DNA of 62,043 nucleotides from Mansonella perstans (Eukaryota > Nematoda > Chromadorea > Rhabditida > Onchocercidae), in assembly GCA_037074765.1 (NCBI GenBank), contig JBAMDO010000265.1:1-62043 (forward strand), written 5' to 3'. Made by a program: the position numbers and the translations under genes. Positions 14,501 to 28,200 of the stretch are shown here, one piece after another. The notes below the pieces were generated by a model. The model worked only from the letters and a program-made list of their open reading frames with translations, did no database searches and had not been told where the DNA came from. The stretch's first letter is position 1. The number at the start of each line of letters is the position of its first letter.

Positions 14501-15263
14501 GGACTAATTAGTAAAATTGCCAATACTGCAGCACATTTATGCCCCAACAGATAATATATTATAAGTTCAGCTGTAACAAAAAAATCATTTTAAATTCCAA
14601 AAATGAAATTAAAAAGAAACAATAATATTAAATATTACCAACCTTAGTAATATTTAATTCTAATACAAGCCCAAATTTTAGACAATTTTTATTCCAACAT
14701 TCTAGAGCAATTAATTAATGCTAATTAATACTAATACATCTCATTAAAAAAAAAAAAAAAGAAAAGCAAATTGTTCAAGTCAATCCATTTGCATAGGCCT
14801 AACAGTGTGTGAATTAAGAATATTTGCTTCAAGTAAAATAGGCCAAAATCAATTTGATATTATTTTAAATTTTTCATTTCACAGAAAAAATTTTCTCACT
14901 TCAAATCGAATTATTTCAAAAATTTTATAATTGAAATAAATGAAAAAAAAAGTGTAATTTACGCGATGATGTAGGTAGAATAAATATTAATGGCGCAACA
15001 ACAATTAATGTACAATTGATCGCCGAACCAAATAGACTAATTTCTCTTTTACCCTAAAAAGCTAATTAATAATTACGAAAAAATTACCGTATAATACATC
15101 GCATTTCAAACTGAAAAAATTGAAAAATTTTGAAAAAACCAACCTGTTGAAAGTTAGCAGGACTTATAGTTAAAGTGAAACATAGATGATTAAGGCCAAT
15201 AAGGATAAAAGTAATTGATATTAACAATACTGGTAGATACTGTAGCAAATCGCTCCATTGCAT
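11534..15263 (-). CDS. Divergent sodium/solute symporter, SLC5 family
   Basis: This is a multi-pass membrane transporter expected to move a small organic solute with sodium. Nine exons join in phase with good splice sites: 15144-15263, 14963-15053, 14433-14570, 13953-14161, 13560-13727, 12924-13280, 12672-12766, 12136-12460 and 11534-11752. They give 573 residues, the usual SLC5 size, and about 13 hydrophobic segments. SLC5 hallmarks in order: ICHYIKLRFNQS (family YEYLxxRF), IIFGGQASVSSNVFF (TxGGlkAVxWTDvfQ), LYQQYFSLSSCRRLRQSL (QxQVQRYLSxRSLxxA), LINLIWEDLLRSL (TM8-9 loop) and YLFPFLNGKGAITGLLTG (FPWANxKGAxxGxxxG). The start chosen is ATG 15263; an in-frame upstream extension to an acceptor at 15302 is possible. 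The seventh donor (12672) was chosen by phase. The sodium-site helices are diverged, so sodium coupling is not assured. The substrate cannot be told from sequence. Confidence 0.83.
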
Positions 15264-17895
15264 AATTTTACGATAAGAGAAATATTTTGCAGCTTCGCTG
15301 AACTAAGAAATAAACGCAAGTATGAAAATGATTTTTCATACTAAAATAACCATTAATCAAATGATTCAGTATCGCCAAAAAAAAAAATTGAAATTTCATA
15401 GCTAAGTTTAATGGACTTATTGAATTTAATAACTTGCAAATTTCATTTGCATTTAATTTAATAATGAATTTAATTTAATAACCTGCATTTAATTTAATAA
15501 TGAATTTAATAACTTTGAATCCAATAACTTGCAAAATTTTATTTGCAGAATGAAAATGATGAAAACACTATGTACATCAAGTCCAGTTTCATTTTCGCCA
15601 TTTCATTTTAATTTATCAATTTATATCCAATTTAAACTTTCATCTCAACTACTTGCTTTTAATAGTAACAATAAGGAATACAGTGAATTTTCAATTCCTA
15701 CTCTTTAATTAATTTTTTAAACTATTTAGAGTAGCACATTTTATTAAGTAAAACAAAAAGTATTCTTTTTAGTATTAAATTAGATAGATGGAAATGCCGC
15801 CTAATAAAATAGCATCTTGTATTGTCAGCAAATTTTCTTCATTTGATTAAAAAATGACAGCGAATTTTATTCAATTATATTTATTCCTGTCCTGTTAATT
15901 AAAACATATCAACTAATTAACTTTTATTCATGTAAATGTTAACGATTTCAATTTTAACAACTTTTACCTTAATAAACCTATCCGTATTAATACTTTATTC
16001 CAAGCAATAATTCATTCGATAAAGCAAGATAGGAAAATATGAATCTATGCATAATTCTATGCACACTTCTTTAATGAATTATAAAAATTCAAAAACTACA
16101 TAATTTCTCTAGATAAATCATACAAGTTATGATATTTACAGTAATTTCCTAATGATCAAATGTATCATTGGTAGAAAAACTTTCACCATTACAGTATTGT
16201 TCAAATACAAAATTGAGAGATAATTTCTAATATTGTATAGCTCTAACAATAAAAAGATGTGTAAGAGATAGCATACTAAAACATAAAATGAAATTAGAGT
16301 GATTGCACAAATGATTGATAGCTTCAATACGATTTTAAAAAAGAGCATAGCAATTATCTAACTAAATTGAAAAAATCGTTTAAAGAAAAAAGATGAAAGG
16401 AAAGGATTTTAGTGTGTATCAATCAAATAGCACAGATGAAAAATTTAGCACATTTCCCAATTAGTAATCCAAATTATTTGTTGCTCGTTGCTAATAAAAA
16501 AAATCTAAAAGTTCAACTTTTGACTAATGAAATGATTACGAAGACTTCGAATGTCAGCTGTATTGTTCGTAAAGTTTCGTACCAGCAAAAGCTATTTTCC
16601 AAAAGAAATTGATAAGCACAGCTGTCATTGATCATTAAAATTCTATTTCCACTAGAATTATCCTATTATTGCAATCAATATTTGCTGATCTTTAATTTTA
16701 TCATTATTATTATGCTTATCATTGCCAATCTCATTTCAACCACTTTAGAATCATTGTTGTTAACTTTAATAATCCGTTGCTGTGAGGCCTTAATGGATTA
16801 GTCATCAGTCTATCATAAATCAAAGCGAGCTTTTTCAATCATATCAATCATTTTTGCTCCGTTAGCTCTCATTTATCCAACAACCGCAAAAGACCTCTTG
16901 CGACATTTTTCACATCTATTTCAATAAAAACTACTCATAAACATATAAACTAAAGCTGTTTCTAAAAAAAACTTCATTGCACAATGGAATCTTAACTGAA
17001 CAGAATAAATCATTACTGTCATTTCTGTTTTTCGCTTAATTTTTCAAGCATAAATCAAACAAACAGAAAGCTTCAATAAACAATCACAATAATTAAAGCA
17101 ATACAATTCATCGTTGAGAATAAAGTTTGCGAAACTAAATAAAATGAAACCAAATAATTCGAATCATGGAAAAAGCTGCAAATAAAATGCAAATCTAAAC
17201 TGACGAGACATTGTTATTAAATGATGTTTGGAAAACAATTTAAGTATAAAATAAGAACAAACTTTACAGCAAATGCATATTGACCCGCAAGATAGAAGGC
17301 ACAAAAAATATCAAGAAAGGAAATAATCAATCAGTTAGAGTAGCAAATTATTCCATTTCTATTTTTGTTTTAACATCAACGTTAAAAAAGAGGTGAAAAG
17401 TTTCGTATTTAATTTTTCTGTTTACATCTTATCGAAAAATATTGCTGAAAAATAAAGTCATTGAAAGTCATTGGAACATTTAAATCAAGCTAAGGGATAA
17501 TGTGCAATATAAATGAACATATTCCACGAAGTCACTGCTGAAGTACTGGTGAACTTGAACCATTTCTCAAAAATTCGCTCTCGAAACGATCTAGATCTGT
17601 GTTTAGAAATGATGCTTTTCCTCTGTAATATTCAGGTTTACTAATTTTATTACTGTATAAGTTATCACATGGAAAAACACAACAAAATTTGTTTAGGAGG
17701 GAATGATACACACAAACCTATGCATAAAGATTATATCAGAAACAAACACTGAGCTTGAAAATTAGGTAAATTTTTTGTTTACACTAGTGTATGTCAACAG
17801 AAAACTCTACATATCGAGATTTTTTGCTCTACCAAGATTATGCAAAATACTTTTTTTTATCATGCTTCCGCAATAACTACAAGTATGTAAAAAGC
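15264..17895. other. Spacer between SLC5-like gene and mitofusin
   Basis: This is AT-rich sequence that should contain the SLC5-like gene's promoter and the mitofusin 3' UTR. A partly repeated GAATTTAATTTAATAA phrase lies near 15415-15540. Short open frames at 16136-16348 (-) and 16412-16612 (+) show no domain, and I do not call them. Confidence 0.5.
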
Positions 17896-20800
17896 TTACT
17901 TTATTGTATTAAGTCCTTTGATAACATGATCGATCTTTCCAATTTCTTTGCGCATGTCATCAAGTTCTGTCTTCATTTCCTGATGCACACCACCTACGGT
18001 ACTTTTTAAGCCTCCAAGTACTTGCTGCATTTCCCTTCAAAAATTTTTTCGAACAATTAGGAAATGTCTAGTTAACATTTTTCTGAATGCCAATAACGAT
18101 ATAACATAAATTTCGTAAAGCAAAGTAAGTACCAAAGATAAATATTACCAACCACAATCATGCCAACTGCACTATCATTTTCTTTAACCCAACTATGGAT
18201 TTCCATTAATTAAAAGTTTTTAAAAAGAAATTGCATAAATGCAAGTAAAATCCGTAATATATTAGTCAAATAATACATTAGATGCATAGTTACGAAATCA
18301 ATTTTTTCAAATATTGAATTCAAACAAAACAGACCTTGCAATTTGCGTTTCACAGTGCAGTGTATGTGTAGTTGCAACACTACGCATTCTCACATTTAAA
18401 TGATGCCTGAACTGATCTTTTAAATGTTGCTCTTTTGCACCAGAATTCCAGCGCCAGTATTCCATAGCATACAAGCCACCATACAGTGCAACTCCGGCAG
18501 CAAAGAAACGCCAACTAATCGCCCTGGAAACCTGAAAGAGAATTCACACTAATTATAACTTACACCAATTATAGAAAACATCACTCCTCTTATGCCAAGC
18601 ACGAGCAAAATAACCTTTAAATATTAATTATGGCCAAAGTTTAATTATAATACACACCTAACCGTTACGGCATTAAATGAGATCCGGAGGAAATTTAGGA
18701 TATCTGCGTCACTTTCGTTTGATTCCACTATGACTTTGTTAAACAATAAAATATTATTGTTATACACAATTTTTAAAAATATTAAAAAGTGCAATTCAAA
18801 ACTAAAGTTAAATTTTCCTATCAGAAAAAAATAAAAAACTAACTATTCCGCCTATAACGAGAAGGCCAATTCCACCGTTTGCAACGTAACTAATCGAAGA
18901 AAATAAAAGTTGCGCCATTACAGCATTTTCCTGTGATTCAACAGCTGTCACTGCTTGCATTTCTTCTTGACAATTTTGCTGCACATTCCCTTCTCCACCT
19001 TCTGCGTTTGCTTGCTTATTGTAACTTTTCTGAAATATCATTTCAGATCAGTGATTATAGATAGACAATTTATAGCCACATCAGAGTCTATAAATTGTTT
19101 TGCCATTATTGCAGTGCAGTAAAATTCGATGAAGAATATAAAATTTCCTCCTTAAAAAGAGACTGATAACAAATAAAGCTGTTCAAGTGATGAAAACTTT
19201 TTCATGGTTCAACTCCAATAAATTGTTTTCTGTAAGTTTCCGCTGACACTTCCGACTTATTTTTGATTACGATAGCTACTAGGTCAACTACAATCTTCGG
19301 CGACATGCTACCAAAATTTACATGCAACTGTAATTCCAATATCCATGTAATTTTATTTATATAACTTTATATTAATATTTTACATGATGCAATTAAAACC
19401 GATAAGACTGTTTAACAAAAACCAAAAATTTCGAAAAACTTACGAGAACATCAAATAATGGTTGACTACCGACAGCAGTTATAGGTTTTCCTAAACAATA
19501 TGCATTAATCCGTCTGATAATGGATGTAATACCGAATGAGAACCGGAATTCCAAATCTTCCCGGAAGTCTTGCATCAATGATGGACAATTAATGCAGATT
19601 GAAAAATTGAACGGAGGTCGATATCGCCAAATCTTGAAATGATAAATTGGTTCCAAAGGTATAAGAAACTACTTAAGCAAATTTTTATGCAAAAAGTATT
19701 TAAGTATTTTTTTTAAGCAAAAAAATTTTTTATCCAGCTGTTTTCCAATTTTGATTAGAAATTCCCGGAAAATGGAGCCAGCAGATATCCAAATTTGAAA
19801 TCAATTAACTGACATATCAAATTTATGCGACCAACAACTTTATAGAATTATTCAGTTCACACACTTTTAAAAAATTACTACCTGCTCCAATTTTTTAGTA
19901 TATGGTTCAGCGAGTATTTGGTTAACATGCACTGAAATAAAATAAAGATTGCTAATAGAATATAACAGAAAATTTTTGACTTTTTAGTTAAGCTTGAATA
20001 CTTTATCCGATGCTACGAGGAGAACTAAATTGCCTACATTAAAAATAGAATGAAATATGTAGTGAAATAAGAAAAAACTTAAATCAGATGATTATAAAAT
20101 CCTTCAATACTGAAAAACGTACGATACATTGAATTCTCCAAATTCCAAATACGCTGCACAAGACCATTGGTGCAACGCGCTTCTAAATCTTCCATTACAA
20201 TTTTATCCACAAAATCCGCCAAATTCTGTAATTTGAGAAAAGTAAGTAGAAATAACTGAGAATTCTTGGACAGATATCAAATAAATCAGTAATGTAACTT
20301 AAAAATCCATAATCACCTTTTTATACTCTTCGATGGAAGCAGGCTCATCGACGAATTTGTCGTTGAACCTGTCAATTATTGACTCCAACCTTTGCATTTC
20401 TTCATAAAAATCTGCTGATACTTTCAAGTGCACCTAAAAATGACAAAATAAGAATAAATAAGGAACAATGAATAAGGAACTCAGAAATTCATTCACAAAA
20501 AGGACTATTGATTATAATTGACAAATTTCAAAACCAAATATTTTAAAAACAAAATAATAAATATACTTCATTTCTAAATCTCTGTGATTCAGTGATGGCA
20601 AACCGCTCGAATTCCTTCCAGTTATTTAAACATTCCTTAAAAACGGCTTCTTTTGTTGTATAATTCAACTGCAACTCAGTTCTGAAATTCATAAAAATAC
20701 TGATTTGCAACAAAAAAAGAAAAATTCACTGCTTAGTGCAAAAACATAGCGACAGTAGTAAGATTGAATGAGTTCTGCAAATAAAAAAATGACTTATCTT

Positions 20801-23800
20801 ATTCAGCTTTATCTTTAGCAATTCAATTTTCAAACACTTCAATTTTCTAGAGCTAAAGATGAAGTTGAATAAGTTATTTTAACACAAGTAATATGATCAG
20901 TACTATTCGGATGAAGAGAGTTGTGCTATATATTGCTGAGAGCCAGTTGTTGTGAAAACACAAATAAATAGGCTGATGAAATGTATTAAAAAGAATTATG
21001 GATTTCCCTGTTAATATAATATTCACTTTTAAATATATGAAAAAAATCGCCTCCAGTTAGGAAAAAATTCACATTACAAAAAATGTAGTTATAAAATATC
21101 TATTCAAAACAAACTTTCTTTTGAGAGTACTATTTTGCACAACATCCAGATTATTTCTCATTTCTGCAACAATTTCCCGGGCTCTCCGCGCATGAGCCTC
21201 AAATTTAGTGCTGATAGCAGATTTCGAGATGAGCTGCTGAAATTGTGAAAAAAATGTCAATCTCAATGAGAAAAACATATGTTTCTCTTTTTTATTTTTC
21301 CATTTACTTTTCCCTTCTTTATCTCTCCTTTCTTTTTTATAACTTTACTCTTTTATACATGAAATCTATGCCTACCTCAAATTGTGTTTCAAAATTACAA
21401 AATTCCATCGCACGATACTGATGCCCTTCAACTTGATAAGCTGAAATCAAACAATGTGTCCTTGAAATCTTTTTAATAAGTTTTCCAAGAAAAAATCACT
21501 ACAGAATAGCTCGGCACTAGTTTTATTAGAGTGTTTTTGCAACATGCAACTGAACTTTTTGGATCTTGAGGCAAAAAAAAAACTTACCATGACGTATTAT
21601 TCCTTGTTCTTTCAAACGTACATCCAACATTTCACGTGCTGATATGAAGAATATGCGATTTGCGGCTTCTGCCTCATTACATACTTTGAGTTCGCTCACA
21701 AGAAACTGCCTAAACCGCATCATATGCTGTTCTCGGATCTGAAATGAAATGATGCTTAGCAACAAAAATACAGAAACGAAGGAGACGCAAGTAAAAAATG
21801 AGAAAAATTTTTAGTAATATGGAGTTTAGTTTTTCAAACAGAATGAGTTTCACAGGAGAAACTCTACATAAAGGGCACTTTAACAAGTGAAGTTCTACAA
21901 TACTGTTGCTTCCTTAATAAAATTAACCGAAAGAAGCGTAACTAAAACAGCAACATAAATAGCGATCTCAAAAAATTTATCCATAGCTTTAAGAGAACCA
22001 TAAAAAATCTTGAGGTTGCAGAGCTTATTATGGTTGTGAGTTTAAGTTTTTTTTTTTTTAATTCTGAAAAGTTAAGGCCTTGATAATTAAGTGATTTAGG
22101 AATAAGCTGAAATTAAGCAATTCCTAACAAAATCGAAAGAGAAAAAGCATCCATGCGTTTGAAAAAACCACAACCTACAACATCAACTTAACTTTTCAAC
22201 CTGTTGCATATTTTCCACTTCCGCTGCACTTGCATCCCATCGATTGTTAAGGATGAAGATATTCGGCCTACTCAGTTTTGAGCTCACTCGATGGAAAAAA
22301 CTTTTCTCCGCTTGTGTAAGAGTTGACTCAGCATTACAAACCAAAACGAACACATCCGCATCCAAACAGTGTTTGTCAATCCAACTATCAAACTGCGGTG
22401 ACAAATCTACACCAGGACTGAAGAGTTTCCTAATCAGAAGTTCTCCCCTTTCTATTCGTATCATATGAATAATCGTCACATAAAGTTAGTATGGAACTAT
22501 GCATCTTATTAATTTATTCCTCAAAACATTAATTTATCTAAAGCATAAAATCTTGAAAGTCGATAATATTTTCGGACTGTATTCAAGAATATTCGTGAAA
22601 ATCTCTTAAATTACGTAGTCTATAGTATTAAGTAAATTCTAAACCCACTTTAAAAGAACTCATTCTTATCATTGAAAAAAATATTCCATCTCCACCTCCT
22701 CGAAGAAAAAAAATTTCTGAGGTAAAAATAGTAGAGAAATGAAAAAAAGCAAACCTATCAACAATGACAACATCATTTTGCAGTAAACGTGACGCCGATT
22801 TAGGATAAAAGACATGTAAAAGTGAGTCTTGGCCCATTGCAGAAAGCGAAACGTTACTATCACTCATTGCATGTCCCAATTTCTGCAGCTGTTCGATGTC
22901 CATTCGTTCCGATGAATCTTCATTTAAAACAAATTTTTGATCGTCTGGGCTTCCCTCCACCTATAAAAGATTCATAATTCTGACCGATTTTTTTGATTGC
23001 AATCTCTTGTAAGATTCCAACTTTTGCATACAAATTTGCAGTGTCCCGAAAATGATGAAACTTAAATGAAAAGATTTACTTGCAAAAAACAACAAGTAGT
23101 ATGTCCCATTCCTTGCGGTAACACCTTCGCATGCAACATGGCATTAATCACTGAGCTTTTACCATTACTTGTTCTGAAAGGAAAAGAGAACTATCATCAA
23201 AGTCTATAAACATATATGAATAAAAAAATTTAATGAGTATGACGTATGTTTTCAACGTAATAAAATAAAAAGTTACCTCCCAAAGAAAACAACTTTCATA
23301 GTGTCACGCATAAACATATCACGAATTGTTTTGATACTGGCTTTGAAGCGCGCAACTTCTTGCAACTGTTCTTCTGGGATACTTCCGTTGTCGTTTAGAA
23401 TTTCTAAATTTAACAAAAATAAACCTAGCGACTTTCAAAAAAACTGCGAACATTTTAACTACTAAACAGATGATCTACAAAATCCATTCAATAGCTTAAA
23501 AAATCGTGTAGAAATATTTAATTCATTTTGTTGTATATAACACATTAAAATGTCTTCAAAAAAAATGAATCTAAAATTCCATCGAACACATCAAAAAATC
23601 CTCCGACTATAAGGTAATTCTTCACACTTCACATAAGAGTGAAAAGTAATAAGAGATAAATTAATACGAAACATACCGTTATAGAAAAGTAAAAGATCCG
23701 TGACATAGGTCTCTAACTCATTGTAAACATCACCAATGTTAGTTTTGGCTTCTGTAAATCGCTTAAGTGGTTCGTCAGCACTCCGTCGATAATTCATATC

Positions 23801-24063
23801 TATAATGGTATTTTCTAAAGAAATCTTGAAAATACAAATAAACCTAGAAACCTAGGTATCTTTCACTAAGCTGAGAATTTCCTTCTTCCTTTAAAAGCAT
23901 AGGATTGCTCGAAAATTTATTCAATCATTTCATCCAAAAGAATAAATTTAAGAAAAGCTTAACCGTTTTTAACACAGTTTAAATTTTCAAATAATATAAC
24001 ATATATACCTGACTTGATATCTCGCGTAATCACCGGATAATATGTCGCTAGAGAACCAGACAT
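17896..24063 (-). CDS. fzo-1: Mitofusin, outer mitochondrial membrane fusion GTPase (fzo-1-like)
   Basis: This is a dynamin-like GTPase that tethers and fuses outer mitochondrial membranes. ATG at 24063 opens a short exon (24009-24063) followed by about 17 more. The P-loop is GRTSNGKSS (G1), split across the exon starting near 23400 and the next. VIVD|SPGVD (G3) is split across the intron between about 22756 and 22425. [21 protein letters not shown] follows, and NNRWD is the mitofusin version of G4. Later exons carry the coiled-coil region ([15 protein letters not shown]), the [22 protein letters not shown] segment (about 19443-19634), a hydrophobic hairpin ([19 protein letters not shown] then [26 protein letters not shown]) and a final heptad-rich tail, [22 protein letters not shown], with stop at 17896. 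The order GTPase, HR1, membrane anchor, HR2 is complete. Internal exon edges are approximate. It is divergent with the gamma-tubulin complex gene. Confidence 0.93.
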
Positions 24064-24374
24064 GTTATAGCCAAAAGGCGATATTTTACATTAATTCGTT
24101 TACGATTAATTCTAAAAACACAAAGTTAAGCAATTCGTAAGATAATTTGATGAGAAAATCTCAATGCTACAATCCGAACAATGTAAATCACCGATCAAAA
24201 TAACTTATTAGAAATTTTGAAACGTGGGAGAAGGATTAGAAAAAAATGAGAGGAAAAGAGAAAAAAAGAAAGAAAGAGATTTGAGATTATGGTAGTTAGT
24301 ACTTCAGCTTGAATCACACAAAAATATTTGAGGAATATTCTTCAATATCGAGAAAGATATAAAACAAAGCACGC

Positions 24375-24512
24375 TATCTACTACCATCTACTACCACATC
24401 TACTACCGTCTACTACCACGTCTACTGCGCGCATCTACTGCCGTGTACTACCACGTCTATTACGTACTCTACCGTCTACTACTACGTCTACTACGTACTA
24501 CATCTACTACCG
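24375..24512. repeat. CTA-rich simple repeat
   Basis: The tract consists of variations on CTACTAC(C/G)(A/G)(T/C), for example TCTACTACCACG and TCTACTACGTACTAC. It lies about 300 bp upstream of the mitofusin start. The open frame reading through it (24328-24543, rich in Leu, Pro, Thr and Tyr) is a repeat artefact. Confidence 0.75.
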
Positions 24513-24810
24513 CATTCAATCTCTCCTGATTCATCCCAGCTAATGTGCCAGTCAACCTGACAACTTATTCGGCATCGATTCTTTTTGCGATCGTAATTTA
24601 ACTTCCGACCTGCTTCTCTCTTCTCGTCATTTATTGAAATGATGATTATTTGTTTTTCTTTACTTAGCAATCTTTTTTTTTCCTTTTATCTCTGACTTAA
24701 TGATATTACAGAATTCTTTTCAATCTTTTACAGTTATCAATCTCGTTTCTTTTTCTGTCTGTGTTTCCATTTTTAACAATGTATAAGTGTGATCTTTGAT
24801 CACTATAGTC

Positions 24811-25118
24811 ATGATTCCTGATGATTATCATTGTAACCATGATTCCTGATGATTATCATTGTGGCCATGATTCCTGATGATTATCATTGTGGCCATGATT
24901 CCTGATGATTATCATTGTAACCATGATTCCTGATGATTATCATTGTGGCCATGATTCCTGATGATTATCATTGTGGCCATGATTCCTGATGATTATCATT
25001 GTGGCCATGATTCCTGATGATTATCATTGTGGCCATGATTCCTGATGATTATCACTGTAACCATGATTCCTGATGATTATCATTGTGGCCATGATTCCTA
25101 ATGATTATCATTGTGGTT
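24811..25118. repeat. 28-bp minisatellite, 11 tandem copies
   Basis: Eleven uninterrupted 28-bp units run from 24811 to 25118, each starting ATGATTCCTGATGATTATCA. They share nearly identical bodies and differ mainly in the last four bases: units 1, 4 and 9 end in AACC, unit 11 ends in GGTT, and the other seven end in GGCC. Unit 9 also has T to C in the ATCATT part, and unit 11 has a G to A change. A partial, diverged unit follows. The array ends 130 bp before the start codon of the gamma-tubulin complex gene, so it sits in the promoter region shared with mitofusin. Confidence 0.95.
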
Positions 25119-25247
25119 ATGATCCTGACGATTTTTTTCTCAACTTCTAATTTATAGTAATATTAAATTTTACTTCCGTTTAACAAGAACATTCTGCATG
25201 TACACAGATTGAAATTTCAGATTCTTGTGGCAGTGAATCATTGTTGA

Positions 25248-28200
25248 ATGAAAAAGCAAGATTCGGATGATGAGGTATGTATGAATCACATATCATAGAA
25301 ATTAAGAACTTAATGATTAACTAATATCCATTTTATTATTCAATTTACTGAAAATATTTGCTAGCAATTCATTATCATTTCATTATTTTCATTGATTGTT
25401 GAAATAAAAATTAACTTTGATGCATACACATTGCGTTGTTGATCCGTTGAAACATTGGATTACTTCTGTAATTTAAATCAAGAATTCAAATCAGGATTAA
25501 CTTTTCTTATTTATTTTGATTTTTAACTGGTAGGTTGAAAGCTGGTAATTAAGCTATGAATAGAACAATTGGTTTTTTCTCAAATATTAAATTTACTGTT
25601 CCATTGATGGCATACTTTAATTGTATTACAAATTCAGGATACAAATGAAAGAGCAACAGCAACACTTTTACGTCATGAGGCTGTCGTTGAAAGAGAAAGA
25701 AAATGGCGAATTGATGTATCAAATGAATTCAACCGATTAAATATTTCGCAGGGTGTACAAGCATTCAGAGTTAGCATCGAAGATGCTATACTGATGAATA
25801 ACACAAGAAGCATCCTTCAGATTCTCGAGAAAAAGTCAGACCTTTTTGATTTCATTTTATAGTTAGGCTAGTTTAAATTCTAAAATGAATCATTTTTTTA
25901 GTTCTAATCAATTTTTTAATATATATAATTGACGTAATCTTTCTTCTTTGCTATAATTCGCATACAATATATATTGTGAAATATATAAGATATAGTTTTT
26001 CGGATTATACCGTATTATTTATCAAATGATGATTGATATCGTCGATAATTTTGCTGCTGAATTAGGCTTTATTGCTCTCAAATTATTTAATACGATCAGC
26101 TTTCTTTTCCTCTTTTGCTGAACCTTATTTCAGGTCTTCAACACACAAAGTTAAAATCACGGAACAAGAACTCATCAATCATCTCTTAAGGCAAAATTTT
26201 CAAGCCATTCTTATATTGCATTTACATTTATGTGTTAACTTGTAAGGTTAAGTACTTGATTTATTTGCTGCTACCGAATTTTTATCCTAATATCTGAATA
26301 GTACAAAGCTATATATTTTAATTAGATTTGAAAAAGTAAAAAAACCTGTTATTCTCAAATCTGATGAGTAAGTATTCATTTTGCTCTTTATACTTCGAAA
26401 AAAATTTATATTGTCACCATTAAAAGTGCTGTATTGGATAATCGAAGTTTTATCATGCATACTTCTAATGTAATCTTTTGATGTTTGTTTGTTATTTTTG
26501 ATTTGAAATTAAATTTCATTTCCAGGTTGCTGGATGTTAACAGGAATTGTTCATTTCTGATACCGAAACCATGTGGTAGTTACGAATTGGATGGCAGTTA
26601 TTGTCTCAGTGATGGGATTCTAGAACAGGCTGAAGTAAAAATAATTTTTATTTTGTTAAAAGTGCTGTATTGGATAATATAAGTCGTAAATCGCAAAATA
26701 AGTCGTTAATGACTTTTGTCAAATCTTTTTTGAGATTGAAATTTCTGCTAAATTTCTGTCCTAATATAGAGATATTCTAGATTTCCCTTAAAATTCATCG
26801 GTTTTTAAGGGTGGTTGGTATCTTCAGCAATAAAAAAGATCAGATCATTTTCAGATTGGTACTTATGTAGAGCCATTCTTGGAAGCACACAGTCAGCTCT
26901 TAGCATTGATAGCTTTCAGTCGGAAGGACCAGGTTCATTCACAGGTCGAACAAGTTCTTCAAGAATTCGTTCTGGACTTTCTAAGTAGGCACACTCGTGC
27001 TGTTGGAGAACTTTACAGTAACGACATGCTAAGCAAGTCTATTATTTTAATTTGTTTCAGTAAACTTAAACTCTGGTTAATCATAATATTTTTATTTTAA
27101 GATAATAAATTTTATTCACTGTTTTACTGTACTGTAATTTGTCCATGAAGTCATCAGAAAATTTTTTTTTCCATCTGTTGCAAAGGGATGTTTCTGATTA
27201 ATATAAACGCCAAAAACAAAATCTAGCTAGAAGTAAATTTAGTTTTTATATTTTTGTCATCGCTGTGCTGCACTTTATTGTGAAATTAACACCATGAAAT
27301 GTAGTTCTTTCTAAATTTTATTTAATTTTCAGATTTACGTACTCTTTTGCATTCAGTTCGTAATGAACTGCTAAAACTTTCTATTGTATATAACAGCTTA
27401 TCAGTGATTATCAATGCTGGCATTTGGAATTATAGAACTGTCGATTGCTTTCTGGATCGTTTTCTAGCAACAACCCTTTATGCAGAGTTACGGCCACTTC
27501 CTGTGGTACAATTTTACATTACTATTTATTTTAATTATTTTAAATGTATGTTTATTTTGATCCGAAGTAATTATTAAATTTGAGTTTTTTTCTTTTTTTT
27601 CAGAAGCAAGTAATTGGACGGCTGCAGCAAGCTATTTTAGCAATTTTCGAACAGTATTTTGATCGTTTATTCAGTACAGGAGAAATTGATCCCATGCTTG
27701 AAAACGAATTCATTTTTCAAAGGTTGTATATCTTTCAACAACTTCTTTTCCTTTATATCTATTTGTCATGAATTTTAAGTTAGATTTAAATGAGAAATGA
27801 ACATAACTTTTTAACCAGAGCTACATTGATTCTGAAAAAATTTCAGTGTGGAAGATGATACTGTAATTCAAACAAGGCGAACACACTGCTTATTTTGGTC
27901 TAAACTTCTCATTAAATATGTAGAAAATGGTGCTTTGAATGCTCGCCGTTTGAGCGCTGGCAACAGTGATTATGAAGTACCTGATAGTAAGCCTCGGTTA
28001 AATTAAAAACTTTTTGATGATTTTTGCTTGTCGATTGCCTCATAGTGTTCATTTTCAGTTAGAAGTATTAAAATCTGTTCGGTATGTTAACATTTTAATA
28101 TGACATTTTGGGTAAATTTTTATAATGATGGGATGATAAATGGAAAAATTGGTAGTATGTTACCAATAACACTAGAACAAAACAAAATCTTAAGTGATTT

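Noticed and set aside
24328..24543. 71-residue Leu/Thr/Tyr-rich open frame
   Set aside because: Its sequence is a translation of the CTA-type simple repeat.
24811..25118. Possible CRISPR array
   Set aside because: The 28-bp units follow each other with no spacers, in a nuclear eukaryotic context; it is a minisatellite.
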